The position numbers and the translations under genes were made by a program. From Naumovozyma dairenensis CBS 421 (taxonomy: Eukaryota > Ascomycota > Saccharomycetes > Saccharomycetales > Saccharomycetaceae): DNA of 64,000 nt. Below are positions 21,037-30,758 of the stretch, piece by piece (position 1 is the first letter of the stretch; the number at the start of each line of letters is the position of its first letter). The DNA is taken from positions 682,001 to 746,000 of the forward strand of contig NC_016484.1 of assembly GCF_000227115.2 (NCBI RefSeq), given 5' to 3'. The notes beneath the pieces were generated by a model, which ran no database searches, had not been told where the DNA came from, and worked only from the letters and a program-made list of their open reading frames with translations.

Positions 21037-24015
21037 CTACAAAACCGAATATTCGGGTTCACTATGCAGTAAATTTCCTTTTTCAGCATACCCTAATGCT
21101 TCCATCGATGAGCCATAATGCCTAAAATTATAAAATTGCATTAAAGCTCTAAGAGCAATTTCTTGACCACATGCATCATTGATTTCACCTGCAATATCTT
21201 TACCAGTAACCCAATTATCAATCAACTCCAGCTCCTCGTACAGGAATACGCCGGAAATCAACTCCATATGTTCAGATTTCCATCTTTTATTTTTAAAGGG
21301 AGTCAATTCTTTAATGATTCTTAAGATAGGATGATAAATATCTAAATTCTTCAATCGATAATATTTCTTGAATACTGTCCCTACAGATAATGGTAATTCT
21401 TTTAACCGTTGAGTTTTACTATCGATAATTTTTCTTAGGATCCTTAGCATATACGCCAACGATGGTAATATCATCGTATCGCGAATGTCACTAGCATCAT
21501 TTGGAGATAATGATATAAAGTTTTCCGAGTATTGATTATTGTATTGAGAACATGTTGCCCAAAATTCTCCGTTATTTGTTATTATTTTGCCGCATACCCT
21601 TTCGGCATAGTTCTCTGAATATTTGTTCAAAAGTGACATACTTATATTGATATATCTGGAATCATAAAGCAGAACTGATAATTGTTCAAATTTTAAAACA
21701 TGATTCAATTTGAACCATTTCAATAGAACAAATAATATACCCGATGATGCTTTTAATGAAATCTCTTTCATTCTTAATATTTCTAAGTATGGCTTCAACT
21801 TTTCAATTTCATCTTTGTTAGAAAGGTCGATCATGCCACCATCATCTGCCACTTCTGTTCTCTTATAAAAAACATTATTCAAGTTGGATTCCATAGTTTG
21901 TAAAAGAACCGAAACCAAAGCATTTAAGCTTGAGAAACAATCTTTATAATAGCTATCAATTCTTTTCATAATTTCAATCGGTTTTTTCATAGAACAAGAA
22001 TAGTCATCAACGCTCATATTCATATAATTAATAGCAATATCATCATCCGATATGCTGTCATTAGGTTCTATCGCCATATCTGTATCATTTGATTTCCAGC
22101 CACGTTCCGTCTTCATGAACATGTCACGTTCTTGCCATAATTGTTTAGTACTCAGTTTAACTTTTAAATTATCTGATAATATAGTAGCAGCTTCATCAAT
22201 ACTATAAGGAAACATAATATTATTTTCATTATTTTCTTTCTCATTAGTCGACTTGATTCGTTCCGTTAAGGCATCTGATCCATTTTCATCATCAGATGGA
22301 TATAAGCAAGGATATAACATATTGGTTTGAAAAGATTTCCTTAACCTCGGTGTGTCTGATAGTTGCAATAATTGAGGTGAAGCGGGTGGTGAGGGGAACG
22401 GTGTCGCGATATGTTGTTCGGGAATAGCTAAGTTCATATTAATGGGATTACTCGATTTTGATCTTGGTATTTCTAAAAATTGAGATAATGAACAAGAGTC
22501 ATTAGAATCTATTGGTAATTTGGTTGTTTCCATGGAGTAGTCCGGGAATCTTGATGTAATATCATCCCGAAATGCTCGATAATGTAAGGGTGATATTGAT
22601 AGTTTAGTACTACCCTTGGCATACCCCCCATACTTTCGTTTGTGCGGTTCAAGACCATGTAATTCGTAAAGAGATGATTTTGTTTCGTTATACAGGTTTT
22701 TGTCACCAAACTGGAGTACCAATAATTTGAATAAAAGTAAAATTATATTCCTAATCCTCATTGATAATCTACTATTCCATCTCCACTGTTCTATATAAAA
22801 TGTAAGGAATTCTAAAATTCTTGCTTCGTAGAATGCTGTTATCGTTATGTTTACCTTAGCATTATCTCTATTCTCAATGCATACACATACAATAAAATAT
22901 ATTACTGAACTTGAATAAAAAAGTAATGATGAATGTTTCTTCAAATTTCCTCTGCTATCTCGACATTTTATGGCTATCTTCTTGAAATTTTCAAGTAGTG
23001 TATCCAAATGCGGTATTAACAATAGATTATTGCGTCGTATCTGCTCTAATTGTTCGCTCATGTCCCTGGTTAAAGAAAAAGTACCCATTGATATAAAGAA
23101 TATGGTCATTAAAGCTGAGTCGGTGAGGTTGGAAGCATGGAAAAGCATATCTATCATTTCTCGTGCATATGAATCATCTTTGAGAAACTTCTCAGGTAAC
23201 TTTACCATTTGATAAAATTGTCCTTTACTTTGAGGAAATTTGAGGAAATCAGAATTACAATACCAATCATTTAATTCATCTTGTAAACAGTAAAAATCTT
23301 TGAATTCCCAATCAATTGATGGTTCCTCGATGGTACGATTAAGTGTCCCATTAAGAATTTCTTCAGCCCTTTTGTCCAGATTCTTTTGGAATTCATCATT
23401 AACTGGCAGATTATAATCCCTCCCATTATTATTGTTATTATTATCTGATTCCGGAACTTTATCCCAATTTTGACTAGGCATTTTACCATCTTGTAGATGT
23501 CCTATTAATGGACTATCAATCTCGTCGACATTAGTGAATTCATCATCGTCTTCACTTTCATCAGGTATATCTAAATTACCTTGCGATGGAATCTCTGATC
23601 TCAATAACAAACCATTCTCATCATCAGATTCATTGCAATTCCCATCGTCTTGATCAATATTATCAGCATTAATATTATCATTATTACAATTATCTTCCCC
23701 GAACTCCAGGAATGGTGGACTTCTAGTAACGATATCGCCTTCCAATCCAGAACGTTTCCTAAATGTATTATCCTTACTATGTCTTATATTTTCAGAAGAA
23801 AAAGACCTTTTCATATTTGAAGAAATCTTATTAGATAGCCTTAAATTATTTCTCAACATAGAATCCAAATCTTGTAAAAGAATATCTCTTTCGCATGGTT
23901 GTTGCAGTTGTGGTGATTCTTGCCTTGATTTTTGTGAGGAATGTGACGGGGAAGAAGAATTTGATTTAGGTCGAATTGCTATGTTCTCTAATGACATTGA
24001 TCTTGCTATTGGCAT
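21037..24015 (-). CDS. FAR11: Far11, STRIP-family subunit of the Far/STRIPAK complex
   Basis: Scaffold of the Far3-7-8-9-10-11 complex, the yeast STRIPAK-like PP2A complex acting in pheromone arrest and antagonising TORC2. The 992 residues compare with 953 in S. cerevisiae. The first ~200 residues are disordered and rich in S, N and D/E. The N1221 domain starts near WEFKDFYCLQDELNDWY and continues through IEQWRWNSRLSMRIRNIILLLFKLL; the conserved C-terminal DUF3402-like part contains WKSEHMELISGVFLYEELELIDNW. No TM segments are expected. It is divergent from LSM12, with only 303 bp between start codons. Confidence 0.92.
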   Translation of the reverse strand: MPIARSMSLENIAIRPKSNSSSPSHSSQKSRQESPQLQQPCERDILLQDLDSMLRNNLRLSNKISSNMKRSFSSENIRHSKDNTFRKRSGLEGDIVTRSPPFLEFGEDNCNNDNINADNIDQDDGNCNESDDENGLLLRSEIPSQGNLDIPDESEDDDEFTNVDEIDSPLIGHLQDGKMPSQNWDKVPESDNNNNNNGRDYNLPVNDEFQKNLDKRAEEILNGTLNRTIEEPSIDWEFKDFYCLQDELNDWYCNSDFLKFPQSKGQFYQMVKLPEKFLKDDSYAREMIDMLFHASNLTDSALMTIFFISMGTFSLTRDMSEQLEQIRRNNLLLIPHLDTLLENFKKIAIKCRDSRGNLKKHSSLLFYSSSVIYFIVCVCIENRDNAKVNITITAFYEARILEFLTFYIEQWRWNSRLSMRIRNIILLLFKLLVLQFGDKNLYNETKSSLYELHGLEPHKRKYGGYAKGSTKLSISPLHYRAFRDDITSRFPDYSMETTKLPIDSNDSCSLSQFLEIPRSKSSNPINMNLAIPEQHIATPFPSPPASPQLLQLSDTPRLRKSFQTNMLYPCLYPSDDENGSDALTERIKSTNEKENNENNIMFPYSIDEAATILSDNLKVKLSTKQLWQERDMFMKTERGWKSNDTDMAIEPNDSISDDDIAINYMNMSVDDYSCSMKKPIEIMKRIDSYYKDCFSSLNALVSVLLQTMESNLNNVFYKRTEVADDGGMIDLSNKDEIEKLKPYLEILRMKEISLKASSGILFVLLKWFKLNHVLKFEQLSVLLYDSRYINISMSLLNKYSENYAERVCGKIITNNGEFWATCSQYNNQYSENFISLSPNDASDIRDTMILPSLAYMLRILRKIIDSKTQRLKELPLSVGTVFKKYYRLKNLDIYHPILRIIKELTPFKNKRWKSEHMELISGVFLYEELELIDNWVTGKDIAGEINDACGQEIALRALMQFYNFRHYGSSMEALGYAEKGNLLHSEPEYSVL

Positions 24016-24318
24016 TCTTGGGGAGGCTATTGATATGGATGCTATTATTGAATTATAGGATTAGAATGGGCCCAGATCTGAGTTGTGGTGCGGTTGGCTC
24101 TGCTAGTTTTATATACTCTTCTGTTATTGCTAATTTCTTGAATTTCTTAAATGTCAAAAAGACGTTATATATAATCTAGATCAAGAATTTAAAATTAAAG
24201 CGATGGAACAGTTCACCAGCATTGATAGATAAAACTGCTGTGATAGGAAGAATATTTGGCCCTCCCATTGCATTTGCATCTGCATTCTGAATTAATATAC
24301 GGAAAGACCTTCCTGCTA
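24016..24318. other. FAR11/LSM12 divergent spacer
   Basis: 303 bp shared promoter. An open frame continues upstream of the LSM12 ATG for 21 codons but lacks family similarity. No clear factor sites seen. Confidence 0.55.
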
Positions 24319-24945
24319 ATGAGTGTAAATTTAACGCATATTCTTGGTTGGAGAGTAAGAATAACAAATATTTTAGATACTGTTACAGAAGGTAGAATAT
24401 ATTCTTTTAACTCTAGTAATAATACGATAACGTTAGATACCACTACCTCCACCAAGAAGAATAAAATTAAAAAAAGTAAAGAAACTAATTTGCATGACTT
24501 TAAAATAATCAAATGTCTGTTTATTAAACATTTAGAAGTTATTGACGATAAATCAAAAAAGCAATCAGGCTTTGGTAATATTAAACCTAGTTATATCAAT
24601 ATTGATAGAATTGATCAGTTATTGAAAGATCAAATAGCAAAAGCAAGTATAAAGGAAGGATTATTAAATCGAGGCGTTACTGAAGAAGGTCAATTCATAT
24701 TTAATTTGATTCATAAGACAATTAGTGATACAAAATGGGGTAGTAAAAGTAATTCTATTATTATATTAGGTGATATAGAGATCTCTTCACCTTACAAAGT
24801 TGATAATATCAAATGTCTCCATGAATCAGATTCTAATAGCAAAAACTCTTTGAATCTTATAGTAAAAATTGTTCAAAATGGATGGGCAAAGTGGAGGATT
24901 AATCATCCTGATAGCGATAATGATGATGGAAGGAAAGGCGGTTAA
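24319..24945 (+). CDS. LSM12: Lsm12, Pbp1/Pbp4-associated RNA-binding protein
   Basis: Lsm-domain protein that associates with Pbp1 (ataxin-2) and Pbp4 and with ribosomes. From the ATG at 24319 (MSVNLTHILGWRVRITNILD) the product has 208 residues against 187 in S. cerevisiae. The Lsm domain covers about 1-80 (VTEGRIYSFNSSNNTITL) and the anticodon-binding-like AD domain about 90-185 (IKPSYINIDRI, TEEGQFIFNLIHKTISDTKW). It ends DDGRKGG exactly like the S. cerevisiae protein. The upstream in-frame ATG at 24256 would add 21 residues without family support. In S. cerevisiae LSM12 is on chromosome VIII (YHR121W), so its presence here between FAR11 and TEP1 marks differential duplicate retention. Confidence 0.95.
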   Translation: MSVNLTHILGWRVRITNILDTVTEGRIYSFNSSNNTITLDTTTSTKKNKIKKSKETNLHDFKIIKCLFIKHLEVIDDKSKKQSGFGNIKPSYINIDRIDQLLKDQIAKASIKEGLLNRGVTEEGQFIFNLIHKTISDTKWGSKSNSIIILGDIEISSPYKVDNIKCLHESDSNSKNSLNLIVKIVQNGWAKWRINHPDSDNDDGRKGG

Positions 24946-24978
24946 GAATACGTCTATATATATATAATGTTATATATA

Positions 24979-26589
24979 TTATGTATGAAGTGACCATTTT
25001 AATATTATAGAATCAAACAGTTTCAAGCCTCTATTATTGGTACCTTTCAACCCATCAAGATCTTCCCATTTAATATAGAAATAAAATTGCTGCCTTCCCA
25101 GATTTTGTTCATTTATTAATTCGTTTAACATGAAATGTGTATTTGAGTTGTTCTTACTACATTTTACGGTTTCAAAGTAGAGATTTAACCAACAATGTGA
25201 ATGTGATACATATGAAGTAAATTTACTTATAACTTTATTTGTAGTTGTCATTGACGATGATGTTTGTAAACTTTTAATTTTCAGTGTGAAGTCTAATCGT
25301 ATATCAGTATTTTCTAAATGTAATGGTGAAGAAGATGGTAATAACATTATTAATCTATCATTTTTAGTTTTCTTACTACTATTTGAAGGTGTGATCGAAG
25401 ATGATAAGGGGGATGATAAGGTTGATGATGAAACGGTATCTCTACTTGTTGTTAAATTGTGAAAAGTAATCAGGTCATTTCTTGTTTCATTATAATGTTG
25501 CAGGTTTACCGATATTTCGTATGGATATTGGAATGAGTAATCAGAATCAGGAGAGGAATTAAAGTTCGAGTTTATAATTGTTGTTGGCTCGAGCAATTCT
25601 ATCGAATGGAATGTAAATCGTGCCAGTTGTAATTGATTCAGTATCATATCTCGATGCATTGAATCGTAGTAAAGGAATAATTCATGGTACTTTAGGAATC
25701 TTAATTGTGAATATATTGTGACACCTTTTGAGATACCGGGCTTAAATCTATTATTCATGAATACAGCTTTTGCCGCATCCAATGATGATGTTTGCAAATT
25801 ACCTGTTCCTGGATTGTATTTCATTAAATATGCGATACATATTGTACCACAACGACCTTTCCCCATTTTACAATGCAATACAGCAATTTTCTCCTTACCA
25901 GATGTAGTGAAGTTATGAATATCATCGATGATCTCTTGGAGTAGAAGAAAAGGTGGTGGAGAATGATCAAGCCAACCATTTCTTGAAAGAAATGAACTAA
26001 CAGGTATGCTCGATAATTGACTTGTAGGGATAGAGTCATCCCTTGCAACAATTTCAATATTTTGTATTTTAGCTTCTTTCTTTAAATAATACGTAGCCAC
26101 AGAAATATTTTTATGATCATTGTAATTGTAATTGTCATTGTCATTGTTATTGTCATTGTCCTTATCATTATTATTACTCACTATAACACCACTTGAATTT
26201 GTCAAACTGATTACATCTTGATCGGTATAATCAGATAAGTTTGATTCCACTTTAAAATTATAAATTTTCCAATTTCCATTTCCATGATTTAAGTTTAAAT
26301 AAATTAATAAATCCATAAGATTATTTCTATAAAATAATTTTGGATATTTGGTGACGGGATATGAACAAACTATAATATTTGGAGTAATATATGAGAGATC
26401 CAAAGTCAACCCTAAATTATTCTTATGAACTTTCAAAGGTGCGGAATAAATTGAACGTATCAAATTTGATGCATGATCACGTCTATGTTTTTGAAATGTT
26501 GGTTCCATTTTTTTGTATGGTTTCTTTTGTTTACCTCCGCTATAGGAAGATTTTTGATTGAAACCAATTGTCATGTTAATAATATTCAT
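24979..26589 (-). CDS. TEP1: PTEN-family phosphatase Tep1
   Basis: Yeast PTEN/TPIP homologue, a putative lipid or protein phosphatase linked to sporulation. The 536 residues exceed the 434 of S. cerevisiae because of inserted N/D-rich and S/T-rich tracts. The catalytic P-loop, at about residue 238, reads HCKMGKGRCG against HCKAGKGRTG in PTEN; the Cys and Arg are present. Further family marks are VTIYSQLRFLKYHELF after the P-loop and a C2-like C-terminal region ending in FYIKWEDLDGL. The N-D repeat comes from a GTCATT-like microsatellite at about 26125-26165. Convergent with LSM12 (33 bp between stop codons) and 137 bp upstream-to-downstream from NRK1. Confidence 0.93.
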   Translation of the reverse strand: MNIINMTIGFNQKSSYSGGKQKKPYKKMEPTFQKHRRDHASNLIRSIYSAPLKVHKNNLGLTLDLSYITPNIIVCSYPVTKYPKLFYRNNLMDLLIYLNLNHGNGNWKIYNFKVESNLSDYTDQDVISLTNSSGVIVSNNNDKDNDNNNDNDNYNYNDHKNISVATYYLKKEAKIQNIEIVARDDSIPTSQLSSIPVSSFLSRNGWLDHSPPPFLLLQEIIDDIHNFTTSGKEKIAVLHCKMGKGRCGTICIAYLMKYNPGTGNLQTSSLDAAKAVFMNNRFKPGISKGVTIYSQLRFLKYHELFLYYDSMHRDMILNQLQLARFTFHSIELLEPTTIINSNFNSSPDSDYSFQYPYEISVNLQHYNETRNDLITFHNLTTSRDTVSSSTLSSPLSSSITPSNSSKKTKNDRLIMLLPSSSPLHLENTDIRLDFTLKIKSLQTSSSMTTTNKVISKFTSYVSHSHCWLNLYFETVKCSKNNSNTHFMLNELINEQNLGRQQFYFYIKWEDLDGLKGTNNRGLKLFDSIILKWSLHT

Positions 26590-26726
26590 TGTAAGAGTAT
26601 TGTGTCATATAAACGTTCTAACAATTTTTACATTAAATTTTTTTCCGTCATCATTTTTCCGGACACTATTACATAGTAGTGCCATTTACTATGTACATCT
26701 AATGTTAATGAAAGAGGAGAGATGCA

Positions 26727-27503
26727 TTAATTCTGTTCTTCAAGTTCAACGTCACACAAACTCAAAATACCATCAGCTACCCAATTTAATGCCGTCACGA
26801 TTGATACATGGTCATCATTCATAAAGTCTAAGATTTTATCATTTTTGTTACCATTGTGTAGCAGCTTATCCTCTACGTCATTATTTTCAAATAAGAAAGA
26901 ATGATTCTCTTTATAAGATTTATAAACGAATTCATCGAAATAGTAAGGTGGATCAACCCAAAATGAATCTAGCGTCTTGTATCCATCTCTATTATTTCTT
27001 CTTTTTTTCAAAATACAATACGGAGCACGAATCAATAAGTTTAGATTAAATTTCGAACGTATTTCCGAATTATTCAAGATCATAAATCCATCCACAATAA
27101 TGATTTTATATTCTGCCTCATTGATTTTTGCATATTTTTGTTTCAATTCCGTTAATGCTTGTCCTTTCAAAATAGAGTTGAATTTTGTTAAATCGTCTAC
27201 ATTGTCATTATGAATCAATTTATTAGAGACTACACCTGTTCTTTTAATGGAGTCCAATTCTTTAGCAAATAGTGAAAAATCTAGAGCTTCGGGACAATCC
27301 CAATTTTGAATCTTACGGATAGGATCGATGGGGATTTCACTATCGTGTTTATAAAAATCATCTTGATGAATTAATGTTGCTTCGGGAAATATTTGAGATG
27401 TCAGTTTAGCGATAGTAGTTTTACCACTTGAGGAACATCCGCTGATAGCTACGAGAATGATCTTTCTTTTATTATGAGTAGTATTCTGTGACGGCGTTGA
27501 CAT
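26727..27503 (-). CDS. NRK1: Nicotinamide riboside kinase
   Basis: Phosphorylates nicotinamide riboside (and nicotinic acid riboside) to the mononucleotide in NAD salvage. The 258 residues compare with 240 in S. cerevisiae. The Walker A motif GCSSSGKTT lies at residues 22-30, followed by IHQDDFYK (substrate-binding Asp) and NWDCPEALDF, both typical of the NRK family. VDGFMILN is the Walker B-like segment. Tandem with TEP1 as in S. cerevisiae chromosome XIV. The ATG at 27503 gives a short 13-residue lead before the nucleotide-binding fold. Confidence 0.95.
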   Translation of the reverse strand: MSTPSQNTTHNKRKIILVAISGCSSSGKTTIAKLTSQIFPEATLIHQDDFYKHDSEIPIDPIRKIQNWDCPEALDFSLFAKELDSIKRTGVVSNKLIHNDNVDDLTKFNSILKGQALTELKQKYAKINEAEYKIIIVDGFMILNNSEIRSKFNLNLLIRAPYCILKKRRNNRDGYKTLDSFWVDPPYYFDEFVYKSYKENHSFLFENNDVEDKLLHNGNKNDKILDFMNDDHVSIVTALNWVADGILSLCDVELEEQN

Positions 27504-28113
27504 AGTAGTAGTTGTTTAAGATATAGCCCTACACAAACTATAAGAGATGCCCGACGTCTGTATATCTAGTGCTTAAATATATAAACAGCAAGTAGTAAAG
27601 TAGTAAAGATAATGGAACTAATGGGATACTAATACCAGCCTGTACCTACAAACAATGCACACAATCCTAATAGTTGGTCTAAACAGTAAGAACGGGATTG
27701 AGCTAGTACGTACTCTATGCAAATGGTCTGCGTCTGGACTAGCACAGGTCTTCGAGCTCGAATGGACATATCTGTCTACTGCTGAAAGAATTTCCTTGGG
27801 TGACGCTGTTGGAGGGTTCCCACGCAGTATTTTGGTGTCGGAATTATGGGGGGCACCAATATACATGTTACCCTCTGTTAGAATCTTCCATAAAAAATAA
27901 ATAACACGAATGCGAATGCGAATTTAGCGTCAAACGTTGTAAGTTAGTTAGTTGGATTGGGTTATTACTGTATTACGTCCCTCTACTCTGGGACTTGCTC
28001 TATTAAGACATATACATAATTGATAAGTGGTAATCGAAACAAGAGTTCTCTTTGGAATCATAATATCCATTCTAAAGGCAACAACAATACGATTACATAT
28101 ACACTAGGCAAAT
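27504..28113. other. NRK1/SSS1 divergent spacer
   Basis: 610 bp spacer containing a GC-richer block (27640-27900) with open frames on both strands, listed separately. The SSS1-proximal 200 bp are ordinary AT-rich promoter sequence. Confidence 0.5.
27655..27900 (+). CDS. Possible small ORF of unknown function
   Basis: An ATG-initiated 81-codon frame, MHTILIVGLNSKNG to VRIFHKK, in a locally GC-richer block. The composition (W, G, S, A, low K/N) differs from the K/N/I-rich random frames of this genome, and the start resembles a Rossmann beta-alpha turn, but I recognise no family. An ATG frame of similar size runs antisense (27618-27866), so the openness may reflect base composition only. S. cerevisiae has the small gene DGR1 near CPT1, but I see no similarity. 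Confidence 0.25.
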   Translation: MHTILIVGLNSKNGIELVRTLCKWSASGLAQVFELEWTYLSTAERISLGDAVGGFPRSILVSELWGAPIYMLPSVRIFHKK

Positions 28114-28332
28114 ATGGCTAACGAAAAGACAGACAACCAAATTGAAAAATTAATGGATGTACCATTAGAATTCGTTAAGGATGGTAACCAATTTTTGACC
28201 AAGTGTAAGAAACCAGACTGGAAAGAATATTCCAAAATAGTGAGAGCTGTTGGTATTGGTTTCCTTGCTGTTGGTGTCATTGGTTACGCTATTAAGTTGA
28301 TCCATATCCCAATTAGATACGTCATTGTTTAA
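28114..28332 (+). CDS. SSS1: Sec61 translocon gamma subunit Sss1
   Basis: Tail-anchored essential gamma subunit of the Sec61 and Ssh1 translocons in the ER membrane. The 72 residues compare with 80 in S. cerevisiae. The amphipathic LEFVKDGNQFLTKCKKPDWKEY and the membrane segment VGIGFLAVGVIGYAIKLIHI, ending in PIRYVIV, are nearly identical to the family. In S. cerevisiae SSS1 is YDR086C on chromosome IV, so the position between NRK1 and ESBP6 is not that of S. cerevisiae. Confidence 0.97.
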   Translation: MANEKTDNQIEKLMDVPLEFVKDGNQFLTKCKKPDWKEYSKIVRAVGIGFLAVGVIGYAIKLIHIPIRYVIV

Positions 28333-28610
28333 GAGTAGGAGGGGTTTTTTTCTTCATTTGAAACAGAGGCTCTCTTTTTACTACCTTTATATATACAACA
28401 TGATTTTTTATCGTACAATTCTTTTTTTCTTTAGTGCAAAATGTAGCAATATAACCAAATAATATTAATGATAATACTCCCAATAATAATAATAAAATGT
28501 TTAGTAGGTGGAACCCCTCTAACAATATGTTCGTCTATAAATTAGTTTAAATAAAATACTTGGGCTTATATAGTATATGAATATGTCCATTTCCCTTTTT
28601 AAAATGATAA

Positions 28611-30758
28611 TTAAATTTTCATAGGATATGTCATCCTCATAAAATATTGTTTTATTCCAGGCCCCAACAATAAATCATATTTAGCTCTCCTTTCTTGTAA
28701 CAATTGAGAAGCAGCATCATTATCATCATCTTCGTCGTAAGCATTGTGTTTTATAGTTTCCACTTTATCATTCATTCTTTCGCTTATCTGGTCATACCCA
28801 ACTCCTGTGTTTCCTTCTCCTCCTTCTTCTTCATCATCATCTTTTTCACTTGATAAACCTGTACCAGATGAAAAATGATCTTTTAATTTAGCATCATTTG
28901 CAATTTGACGTTCTCTTAATTTCAATCGAACAGCATATTCCCTTAAAAACAATATTAATATTAATGCAGTAGTAAAACAACATCCTGAAAAGATTTGTGT
29001 ATGTAAATATGGATTATTAATATTTTTAGTATCCACTAATGCTTGAGCAATAACTTCCACTACTAATAAAACAGGTGCACCTGAATAATTAACAAACCCC
29101 CAACCAGCTAAAAAATCTGTCGGTCCACACATATCTGCAATCAAAACTGTATTCATAACATTGGCTACACCAACACATGATCCAACCATGATAGAAAAAA
29201 ACAGTAATTGAAGAAATGTATGAGCTGGAATCCAAAATGCAAACATGTATACACATAATAAAAATGTTAAAGTCACAGTAACATTACATCTACCAAATCT
29301 ATCACCGAGAAGCCCCATTACTGGTCGACCAATACATTGGCAGCCATTCAAAACTGCAGTTAATGTAGTCCCATCATGTTGTGTTAATCCCTTTGCAACA
29401 GCATATGCAGCTAATGTGAAAATCATTAAGTTATAACCAAATAATGCAAATGTGAACCAAATTGCAATCAGGGGGACAAATGGTTTCCTTGTAACGATCT
29501 TAATTGATAATATCATAGAAAACGTATTTTTAATCGGAGCCCACGATTTGAGACCTAGCGGTTTAATAGGGTTATGTTCTTTAATTAGTGCAATGGCAAT
29601 AAAACTTGACGTGACACATGTAATCGCTAACATCCTAAGACACCAATGTGTATCTCCACGGTCATGAATCATTTTATTAGAAGCTAAACTATAAATGACA
29701 CCTCCCATACCAGTACCCATCAAGGAGATACCTTGAGATACACCTCTTTTCTTTAAAAACCAACCAGGTAAAACAGTCGTTGCTGGAGTAAACATCAACG
29801 ATATCCCAAACCCAATCAATACACCTTGTGTACAATATAATTGCCATAATTTAGTAGCAAAACTTGCTAAAAGAAACCCTGCTAACATACATAAATTACC
29901 AATGATCATAGTTGGTTTATTCCCAATTACTTTAGCGATAACCATAACAAAGGGACAAAACCCTTGACCGATGAAGACACTGAGACCAGTAACTAAAGCA
30001 TAGTCATATTTCGAAGCACCAGCATATGTCCCGTTCGATAAATAAAAACTTAAAAATATACCGAATGCAGAATTACAACCCCAACTATTTAAGAAAATTA
30101 CAGTAACTGCCACTACCACTACCCAACCGTAGCCACCATCTGGTGGTAAATCGACGTTACCACTTTCTTTATTCGTAAATACTCTCTTTATCGTCTCCCC
30201 TTCTTCACTTTCTTCTTCCGTTCCTTGCTCCTGTTCTTGTTCTTGTTCTTGTTCTTGTTCTTGACCTTCAGATTTCCGCCTCTGTATCATTTCCGCTATA
30301 TTAGCCTTAGAAGAAGTATTATTATCATCATGATGAGGACGAGGAGTGTGAATACGAGATTCTAAATCTTTCAAAGAAGTAGCAGTAGATTGGAACGAAT
30401 GTACTGCATCTTCTCCCTCTTCCCCTTCTCCATTATGTTCTAACCTTAATGCATCACCAATGTCGAATTTAGATACTAATATATGATTTAAATCATTTTC
30501 AGTTTGGGAAGTTTGTAAATTATCATCCTGTACAGCTTTCCAAATGTTAGTGACTGTTCTAGTGACTGTTCTTGCAGCGGAAATGTTCGATATGTTTGTT
30601 CGTTGTCTTGAAATGGGTACGGTTTGTGCAGTTGTTAGTCTATCATTCGTGTTTGAGTTTGAATGTTCATTTTTTGGTAATGGTAATGATTGTAAGGATG
30701 TGGTTACATTACTTAAATTTGAGTCTAGATCACTTCCTATTGAAGAGTTTGAGCTCAT
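28611..30758 (-). CDS. ESBP6: Monocarboxylate-permease-like MFS transporter (Esbp6/Mch3)
   Basis: Major facilitator of the MCT/MCH family; S. cerevisiae Esbp6 resembles mammalian monocarboxylate permeases but its substrate is not settled. The 715 residues compare with 673. A ~205-residue cytosolic N terminus contains an E-Q dipeptide repeat. The family signature DLPPDGGYGWVVV opens TM1 at about 202, then 12 hydrophobic segments follow (for example CTQGVLIGFGISLMFTPA and MGTGMGGVIYSLAS), a charged central loop, and an acidic C-terminal tail ending in FMRMTYPMKI. In S. cerevisiae it lies between NAF1 and SPC98 on the other strand; here it is between SSS1 and CPT1. Confidence 0.9.
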   Translation of the reverse strand: MSSNSSIGSDLDSNLSNVTTSLQSLPLPKNEHSNSNTNDRLTTAQTVPISRQRTNISNISAARTVTRTVTNIWKAVQDDNLQTSQTENDLNHILVSKFDIGDALRLEHNGEGEEGEDAVHSFQSTATSLKDLESRIHTPRPHHDDNNTSSKANIAEMIQRRKSEGQEQEQEQEQEQEQGTEEESEEGETIKRVFTNKESGNVDLPPDGGYGWVVVVAVTVIFLNSWGCNSAFGIFLSFYLSNGTYAGASKYDYALVTGLSVFIGQGFCPFVMVIAKVIGNKPTMIIGNLCMLAGFLLASFATKLWQLYCTQGVLIGFGISLMFTPATTVLPGWFLKKRGVSQGISLMGTGMGGVIYSLASNKMIHDRGDTHWCLRMLAITCVTSSFIAIALIKEHNPIKPLGLKSWAPIKNTFSMILSIKIVTRKPFVPLIAIWFTFALFGYNLMIFTLAAYAVAKGLTQHDGTTLTAVLNGCQCIGRPVMGLLGDRFGRCNVTVTLTFLLCVYMFAFWIPAHTFLQLLFFSIMVGSCVGVANVMNTVLIADMCGPTDFLAGWGFVNYSGAPVLLVVEVIAQALVDTKNINNPYLHTQIFSGCCFTTALILILFLREYAVRLKLRERQIANDAKLKDHFSSGTGLSSEKDDDEEEGGEGNTGVGYDQISERMNDKVETIKHNAYDEDDDNDAASQLLQERRAKYDLLLGPGIKQYFMRMTYPMKI
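30225..30262. repeat. Hexanucleotide repeat (GTTCTT)n coding E-Q in ESBP6
   Basis: Tandem CTTGTT units on the plus strand encode alternating Glu and Gln in the cytosolic N terminus of the transporter. Confidence 0.85.
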
